The position numbers and the translations under genes were made by a program. From SIG598 sp045580875 (GTDB lineage: Bacteria; Bacillota; Clostridia; Oscillospirales; Acutalibacteraceae), in contig JAZNOP010000117.1 in NCBI GenBank assembly GCA_045580875.1, forward strand, positions 35,566-99,565: DNA of 64,000 bases, written 5' to 3'. The number at the start of each line of letters is the position of its first letter. The stretch's first letter is position 1. The notes beneath the pieces were generated by a model that was not told the origin of the DNA, did no database searches, and was given only the letters and a program-made list of their open reading frames with translations. This document shows, piece after piece, positions 59,567-64,000 of the stretch.

Positions 59567-61912
59567 TTGATAAAGCGCCGTATTGTGCTGCTTATCTCCT
59601 GTCTTCTGATTTTTTCACTGTTCTGCGGTTTTGTCGATACAACTACCGACCTTACTGCCAACAGTGCATTTTCCGGAACCAGAGAGATGACACTGTCATT
59701 TGACATTGAAACACTTGAGTCTATTCTTGCCGGAGGAACCAAAGATCTTGACCGGCTCATCGACTCAGGTATTCCGTCAAAAATGGACTACAAATCTCTC
59801 GGTGTTTCTGAAGATGGAAGTACAGTCGATTATCAGTTCACTATCCGTTTTGCATCTATTGCAGAATACACCTCAAAGGTACAGTCGATAACAGGCGAAG
59901 AGGTCAGCATCGACTTCCAGTATGACAACAACGAGTTTTCCCGCTCAACACGTCTTGTGGAAAGCTTCAGCACCGAAGATCTCTTCGGCTGGCTTCAGCA
60001 GGCTTTTGACGATCTTCTCGGAGTTGATGCAACCAGCAACACCGACGTCGCCAGCCGTCCTGATATTTCATGGCACGACCGCGGCGTAACGGTTACCATC
60101 AACAATGATGAATACACCCTCTCCGGCGGAAATATCATTGTTGAAGACGGAACCGGCCGCATGACCGACAGTGTGGATATCTACACCGTTATCAACGAGG
60201 ATCTTTCCTTTACCCGTACCGTTGTCATTTATTTTGATCCGGTCATCGGAAGCAATGCATTTTCTTCTGTATGCGAGACCGTCAAGTCTTATCTGCCTGA
60301 CGGCGCTCAGTTCAGCTTTATTGACAGCAGTGACGAGCGTTCATGCACAGCTGTATTTACCGCTTCCAGCGCTGCACAGCTTGCAAAATACACTTCTATG
60401 ATTTTCGGCAATACAGCAGCCTCCGCTTCTGTATCCCCCTACGAAGACGATTCTCTTCCGCTTTCCTCTCTCACTGCATTCGAGGAATCCTGCTCCTTTG
60501 CTGTTATTTCCAACGGCGAGGATATCCCCTTCACCTATTCGGTTGAATCCTACGCCGGTCTCCCCTATGTCATGTATGACATTGACACCGACGAAAATAT
60601 TACCGTTGATTCCGGCTTTGCAAGCAATATCGCAAAGTACAGCGGTACCGGCACTGATTTCTCATTCCGTCTCATACTTGAGAGTATCAGCACCGCTCAG
60701 GGAATTGATTACAACCTCAAGGTCGATTCGGCAAACAGTTTCACCCGTGAAATAAAAATTTACATGGTCGAAGGCACCAACAGTGCAATTCTCGACCAGA
60801 TTGCTGATTACTATTCGTCAAAGGAAGCTCCCAGAGCAAAGGTCAAGACCGTCTCTGAGAGCGGCATGATGCCTTATATCAGCATCGTCATCAAGGGCAA
60901 CGCTGCTCAGATATGCAACGCTGAGAATGTTCTCTTCGGTGTCAATCCTGAGCGAGAGCTCAGCTACGACCGTCAGGGCGGTCTGTTCAGAATTCACCCC
61001 GACTCCACACTTGTTGACAGCTACGACATTTCATCGCTTCTCAGCCTGACAAATGTCTCCACCTATTCCTACACTGTACACTCGAAGGATACATACCTTT
61101 CCTACAGCATAGGCAGCGGCGAAGAGCAGTCAACCTATGAACTTGACAAGGAATCGGACACCATCTGGCAGCCTACTCTGCTCGACGGAGCCATGACATT
61201 CACCTTTATCGGTGAGTATACCAATGTTATCGCGATCATTTTCATCTGCCTGCTCGGCATACTCCTTCTCCTTCTCGCCGCTCTTGGAATTTCAATCTTC
61301 CTTACACGTGACGACGATGATGAGGAGGAAGCCGAAGAGCTTCCGGCTCAGTTGCCTGAGCACACCGAGCAGAAGTCTCTGCCTGCAGCACGTGATCTCT
61401 CTTCAGTATTTGATGAGCCTGCAGAAGAAAAGCCTGTTGCTCTGCCTGTAAGAATCACCGAAGCACCTGCTGCTGAGGAGAAAAAGGAAGAGCTCGAGGA
61501 TCCTACAGAGGATATTCTCGGTATCTTCACCGGCATCAGCGTAACTCCTGACGAAAAAGCCGAGGAAAAGAAGGAAGAGTCTGCTCCCGAGCCTGTCAAG
61601 GAGGAAGTCAAGCCCGAACCCGTTCCGGAGCCTGCTCCCGAGCCCGAGCCTGAACCCGAGGTAAAAGCTGAGGTTGTTGAGGTCGAGGCTGAGGTTCAGC
61701 CTGATCCTTATGCCGACTATGTCGAGCGTTTCCCGATGGAGGATCTGCCGCCCATCACACCTTCGCCCTGCGACAGTGTTGATGAATATTCCAACCGTGA
61801 CTTTATCGAAGACCTTCGTTATCTTGGTCTCCTTGATGATTACAAGAAGCGTGTTTCAAGAGTCAAGGTCAAGGTAAGAAAACGTCCCGGCGGCACTGAC
61901 AACAACCAATAA
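59567..61912 (+). CDS. Large uncharacterised membrane protein: three extracellular modules, TM, Pro/Glu-rich cytoplasmic tail
   Basis: 781 residues from TTG 59567, five bases after GGGGAGG. N-terminal signal/anchor (4-22). The outside part holds three related modules of about 70-75 residues starting near 38, 212 and 388; the latter two open SFTRTVVIYFDP and SFTREIKIYMVEG and end near TSMIFG and AENVLFG. A TM segment covers about 550-577, then RDDDDEEEAEE and a long acidic Pro/Glu tail with EPVPEPAPEPEPEPE (about 685-700). The end is basic (YKKRVSRVKVKVRKRPGG). Type I topology, opposite to its upstream neighbour. No family recognised. Confidence 0.8.
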   Translation: MIKRRIVLLISCLLIFSLFCGFVDTTTDLTANSAFSGTREMTLSFDIETLESILAGGTKDLDRLIDSGIPSKMDYKSLGVSEDGSTVDYQFTIRFASIAEYTSKVQSITGEEVSIDFQYDNNEFSRSTRLVESFSTEDLFGWLQQAFDDLLGVDATSNTDVASRPDISWHDRGVTVTINNDEYTLSGGNIIVEDGTGRMTDSVDIYTVINEDLSFTRTVVIYFDPVIGSNAFSSVCETVKSYLPDGAQFSFIDSSDERSCTAVFTASSAAQLAKYTSMIFGNTAASASVSPYEDDSLPLSSLTAFEESCSFAVISNGEDIPFTYSVESYAGLPYVMYDIDTDENITVDSGFASNIAKYSGTGTDFSFRLILESISTAQGIDYNLKVDSANSFTREIKIYMVEGTNSAILDQIADYYSSKEAPRAKVKTVSESGMMPYISIVIKGNAAQICNAENVLFGVNPERELSYDRQGGLFRIHPDSTLVDSYDISSLLSLTNVSTYSYTVHSKDTYLSYSIGSGEEQSTYELDKESDTIWQPTLLDGAMTFTFIGEYTNVIAIIFICLLGILLLLLAALGISIFLTRDDDDEEEAEELPAQLPEHTEQKSLPAARDLSSVFDEPAEEKPVALPVRITEAPAAEEKKEELEDPTEDILGIFTGISVTPDEKAEEKKEESAPEPVKEEVKPEPVPEPAPEPEPEPEVKAEVVEVEAEVQPDPYADYVERFPMEDLPPITPSPCDSVDEYSNRDFIEDLRYLGLLDDYKKRVSRVKVKVRKRPGGTDNNQ

Positions 61913-61925
61913 CGACATTAATCAA

Positions 61926-61964
61926 AACGCGCGGAAGCTGGTATCACCCCTGCTTCCGCGCGTT
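61926..61964. terminator. Bidirectional terminator
   Basis: Perfect 13-bp stem, AACGCGCGGAAGC (61926-61938) with 61952-61964. It ends the plus-strand membrane gene and the minus-strand sigK; the minus side has TTTT. Confidence 0.8.
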
Positions 61965-61981
61965 CATATTTCATCGGATTA

Positions 61982-62668
61982 TTATCTGAACTCTGTGCTC
62001 AGCTTTTCAATAGCACGCTTCTCTATACGGGATATGTACGATCTTGAGATCCCCAGTTCGGCCGCTATCTCACGCTGTGTCTGCACTCTGCAGCCGTTAA
62101 GCCCGTATCGCTTGCAGATAATTTCAAGCTCTCTGCCCTGCAGCACCTTTGTCAATATTCTCCGCAGGTGTTCACATTTCAGCTTTGTATCAATATCGTC
62201 TGCAATTGTATCATCACATGAAATAACATCAAGAAGTGTCAGCTCATTGCCGTGCTTATCGGTATCTATCGGCTCGCTTATAGACACATCCTGTGCCGTT
62301 TTCTTTGCCGCACGAAGAGACATCAGGCATTCATTCTCTATACATCTGGCTGCATAAGACGAGAAGCGTGTTCCTTTGTCTGCAGAAAAGGTATCTACCG
62401 CCTTTATCAGGCCGATTGTACCGACTGACAGCATATCATCAGGATCGTTCGTGGGTGAATAATACTTTCTGCATATATGAGCCACCAGCCGGAGATTGTG
62501 TTCTATAAGGGCATTCCGCGCATCACGACTTCCCTGCGACATCTGGTTTATATACTCAGTTTCTTCCTGTGCAGTCAGCCGCCGCGGGAAATTCCCCGAC
62601 CCCGAAACACTCAGGAATAGATAGTATATATCTGCTGCTGTCTGACATATTATTTCGAACCAATTCAT
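61982..62668 (-). CDS. sigK: Sporulation sigma factor SigK
   Basis: Late mother-cell sigma factor. 228 residues from ATG 62668, eight bases after GGAG. After a hydrophobic N-terminal stretch come FPRRLTAQEETEYINQM and ARNALIEHNLRLVAHICRKY, then SVGTIGLIKAVDTF, SSYAARCIENECLMSLRA and the region 4 TQREIAAELGISRSYISRIEK, all closely matching Bacillus SigK. The hydrophobic N-terminus may be a short pro-sequence for the M50 protease at 33 kb. The gene is not interrupted by a skin-type element. Confidence 0.93.
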   Translation of the reverse strand: MNWFEIICQTAADIYYLFLSVSGSGNFPRRLTAQEETEYINQMSQGSRDARNALIEHNLRLVAHICRKYYSPTNDPDDMLSVGTIGLIKAVDTFSADKGTRFSSYAARCIENECLMSLRAAKKTAQDVSISEPIDTDKHGNELTLLDVISCDDTIADDIDTKLKCEHLRRILTKVLQGRELEIICKRYGLNGCRVQTQREIAAELGISRSYISRIEKRAIEKLSTEFR

Positions 62669-62768
62669 GCTCATCGCTCCGTTACCGTCTGAAATTAAAA
62701 TCTGGTACTATATTTATATGCAGCAGGTATGTGATTTGCGACTGATTTTTACATATTTCTGCAAAATC

Positions 62769-62802
62769 GGCTGCCGCTGACCTGATACATGGTGCGGCAG
62801 CC
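62769..62802 (-). terminator. Terminator of the 35-residue protein gene
   Basis: 9-bp GGCTGCCGC stem (62769-62777 with 62794-62802) followed on the minus strand by GATTTTG. Confidence 0.75.
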
Positions 62803-62808
62803 GGTTCT

Positions 62809-62916
62809 TTATCTTGCAACTCTTACCTTAAGCGGACATTTTCTGAGCCTGCTGCGAAAAAACACCGTGCGCTTTCTGACCCGTATAACAGGAACCTTTT
62901 TGGCATTCTCACCCAT
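62809..62916 (-). CDS. Small basic protein, 35 residues
   Basis: ATG 62916 preceded by GGAGGTGAGGTG, a very strong ribosome binding site, and the gene is closed by its own terminator. The product has 13 Arg/Lys in 35 residues (MGENAKKVPVIRVRKRTVFF, then RSRLRKCPLKVRVAR). Not recognised. The composition fits a nucleic-acid or ribosome/spore-DNA binding peptide. It is divergent from the unknown gene at 63039 and upstream of sigK. A longer open frame on the same strand (62823-63008) has no such signals. Confidence 0.6.
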   Translation of the reverse strand: MGENAKKVPVIRVRKRTVFFRSRLRKCPLKVRVAR

Positions 62917-63038
62917 TGCACCTCACCTCCTGTTATAGTGTGCTCACTATAAGCCGAAAAATATACATCAGTCATATATCGTTTATGACTCGCATAGATA
63001 TTTACCACATTTATTTCGCCTTATGAGGAGAATTAATA

Positions 63039-63854
63039 ATGCTGTCTATGCTGATGATGACACCGCCAAAACACCGAGGCACTATAGCCAGGCAGTTGCG
63101 CAGACTTTTTCCGCCGCCTGTCTGCGGCTACCTTGATACTGTATGCAACGCTCCGTTTATCAGAATAATGTGCGAAGAACATCATAAAGGAATTGACTGG
63201 CGCATGGTTGAGGCACATTCTCTGGATTCTTCCGGAAGGCTGCTTATGCCTGCCGATATCGAATGTCCTCCTGATACCGATCTGCGCAGATTTACTCCGA
63301 TTCGTTTTATACGCAGGATGATGGAAAACCTCACCATTGAATCACTTGTCATGTGCTCAGTTCCGCCGGCAGAACGAAGCATTGCCGTATACGGAAACGA
63401 GGCTGAGATAATACAGCTGATTCCGCGTCTTGTGCCTCTTGTCGGAGAAATACGCATCATAACCCGGCGCGGATACGCTGTTACGGACATTGTTGAGCAG
63501 ACAATACGCGAAACAGGGATGTCCATAATAGTAAGCGATGAGCCTGATGTCGGAGACAGTCGGCTTCTGCTTGCCCCATTTGGCGGAGCAGGCTACATAA
63601 AGACCCGTCCTGAGACCGTTATAATCGCGCCTGACCACCCATGTACCGACAATGCAGCATGGGTCAGCAGCGTACGTATCACAGTTCCGTCATCGCTTGA
63701 AATTGCATACGACAAGCAATATGACCCGCTGGAATTTACCGGTGCGTTTTATGAGCTTGCAGGCATCCGTTCACTTGCGAGACTGTCACCTGAGTGCGGC
63801 TGCTGCGGTGAAAAAGAGATCACCTCAGCGCAGCTCGCGGAACTTATCGTGTAA
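63039..63854 (+). CDS. Uncharacterised conserved-looking protein, 271 residues
   Basis: ATG eight bases after GAGGAG. Not recognised. A Rossmann-like stretch lies in the middle: ERSIAVYGNEAEIIQLIPRL then VGEIRIITRRGYAVTDIVEQ and GMSIIVSDEPDVGDSRLLLA. It has a CGCCGEKE cluster near the C-terminus (two to three Cys). No signal peptide or TM. The last codons are ELIV and the stop TAA is the first three bases of repeat copy 3, so the insertion may have set the end of the protein. Confidence 0.7.
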   Translation: MLSMLMMTPPKHRGTIARQLRRLFPPPVCGYLDTVCNAPFIRIMCEEHHKGIDWRMVEAHSLDSSGRLLMPADIECPPDTDLRRFTPIRFIRRMMENLTIESLVMCSVPPAERSIAVYGNEAEIIQLIPRLVPLVGEIRIITRRGYAVTDIVEQTIRETGMSIIVSDEPDVGDSRLLLAPFGGAGYIKTRPETVIIAPDHPCTDNAAWVSSVRITVPSSLEIAYDKQYDPLEFTGAFYELAGIRSLARLSPECGCCGEKEITSAQLAELIV

Positions 63855-64000
63855 ATTTGGGTTTATGCGATTAAGCGCAGGCAGATTAAAAGTTTCGTCC
63901 ACCTTTGTTAAAGGTGGCAGGTCGAGGGCAGCGCCCTCGTGGAGTTTGAGGCAAAGCCTCAACTTCTCATCGAAAAAGAATTAAGGACTCCGTCCTTAAA
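63852..64000 (-). repeat. 229-bp hairpin-rich interspersed element, copy 3 (reversed, cut by window end)
   Basis: 149 bases of the element in opposite orientation to copies 1 and 2. The end sequence TAAATTTGGGTTTA is exact. It has the G-C version of the fifth hairpin, like copy 2, and the intact sixth hairpin, like copy 1. Supplies the TAA stop of the 271-residue gene. Confidence 0.92.

Noticed and set aside
62700..62765. Possible SigE-type promoter upstream of sigK
   Set aside because: CATA-like strings are present on the minus strand, but no convincing -35/-10 pair at the right spacing could be fixed by eye.
62823..63008. 61-codon minus-strand frame overlapping the 35-residue gene
   Set aside because: The strong ribosome binding site is placed for the ATG at 62916 in a different frame; the longer frame lacks one.

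Overview
The window looks like a chromosomal segment of a Gram-positive, spore-forming clostridium, most likely in the Oscillospirales/Ruminococcaceae range. The reasons are the strong GGAGG-type ribosome binding sites with frequent TTG/GTG starts, the SigH- and SigK-type sporulation sigma factors, SpoIVFA/SpoIVFB-like and SpoIID-type proteins, class B sortases, lipobox proteins, a CdaA diadenylate cyclase and a minimal SufC/SufB-type iron-sulfur system. The taxonomic call is an inference from gene content and style. No phage, plasmid or CRISPR region is present.

Layout. 1-6.5 kb (mostly minus): partial cdaA, a cysteine-desulfurase/DUF3343 pair, a DUF4830 protein, a zinc ribbon, a SigH-like sigma factor and two glycosyltransferases. 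6.7-15.7 kb (plus): a degenerate GGDEF-EAL protein, chorismate synthase overlapping a chorismate mutase-cyclase fusion, a DMT exporter, SufC plus one short SufB-like scaffold, an LCP cell-wall ligase and a PepD-type dipeptidase. 15.8-18.9 kb (minus): the first copy of a 229-bp hairpin-rich repeat, a small kinase, a GNAT, rpsR-ssb-rpsF with a structured leader, and a 600-bp gap holding five DnaA-box-like sites. 18.9-27.1 kb (minus): two unusual multidomain membrane proteins, both built as MoCF/CinA domain, Pro/Ala linker, TM segment, class B sortase domain, together with ThiI and an IscS-like desulfurase. 27.4-38.7 kb: serine dehydratase, a holin-amidase lysis pair without a prophage, an MFS transporter, a SpoIVFA/B-like protease pair, a large unknown protein, lexA with two operator-like sites, a candidate small RNA and an orphan sugar-type binding protein. 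39-50.9 kb: an oxidoreductase-alpha-amylase fusion, a lysine riboswitch ahead of a lysA interrupted by an in-frame TAA, acetyl/acyltransferases, the TrkA-TrkH potassium system, the second repeat copy, and Mtn-YmdB. 51-64 kb: a peptide-type binding protein, FakA/YloV, RecG, two large uncharacterised membrane proteins with acidic low-complexity tails, SigK, a 35-residue basic protein, an unknown 271-residue protein and the start of a third repeat copy.

The most unusual content is (a) the CinA-sortase B fusion and its catalytically dead sortase-SpoIID paralogue, apparently a membrane-spanning device linking a cytoplasmic nucleotide/pterin-type domain to extracellular wall enzymes; (b) the 229-bp element with TAAATTTGGGTTTA-type terminal inverted repeats and six tandem hairpins, two copies of which supply the stop codon of the neighbouring gene; (c) the paired acidic membrane proteins at 56.9-61.9 kb; and (d) several metabolic fusions. 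Start codons were reassigned where the ribosome binding site clearly favours an internal ATG, GTG or TTG.
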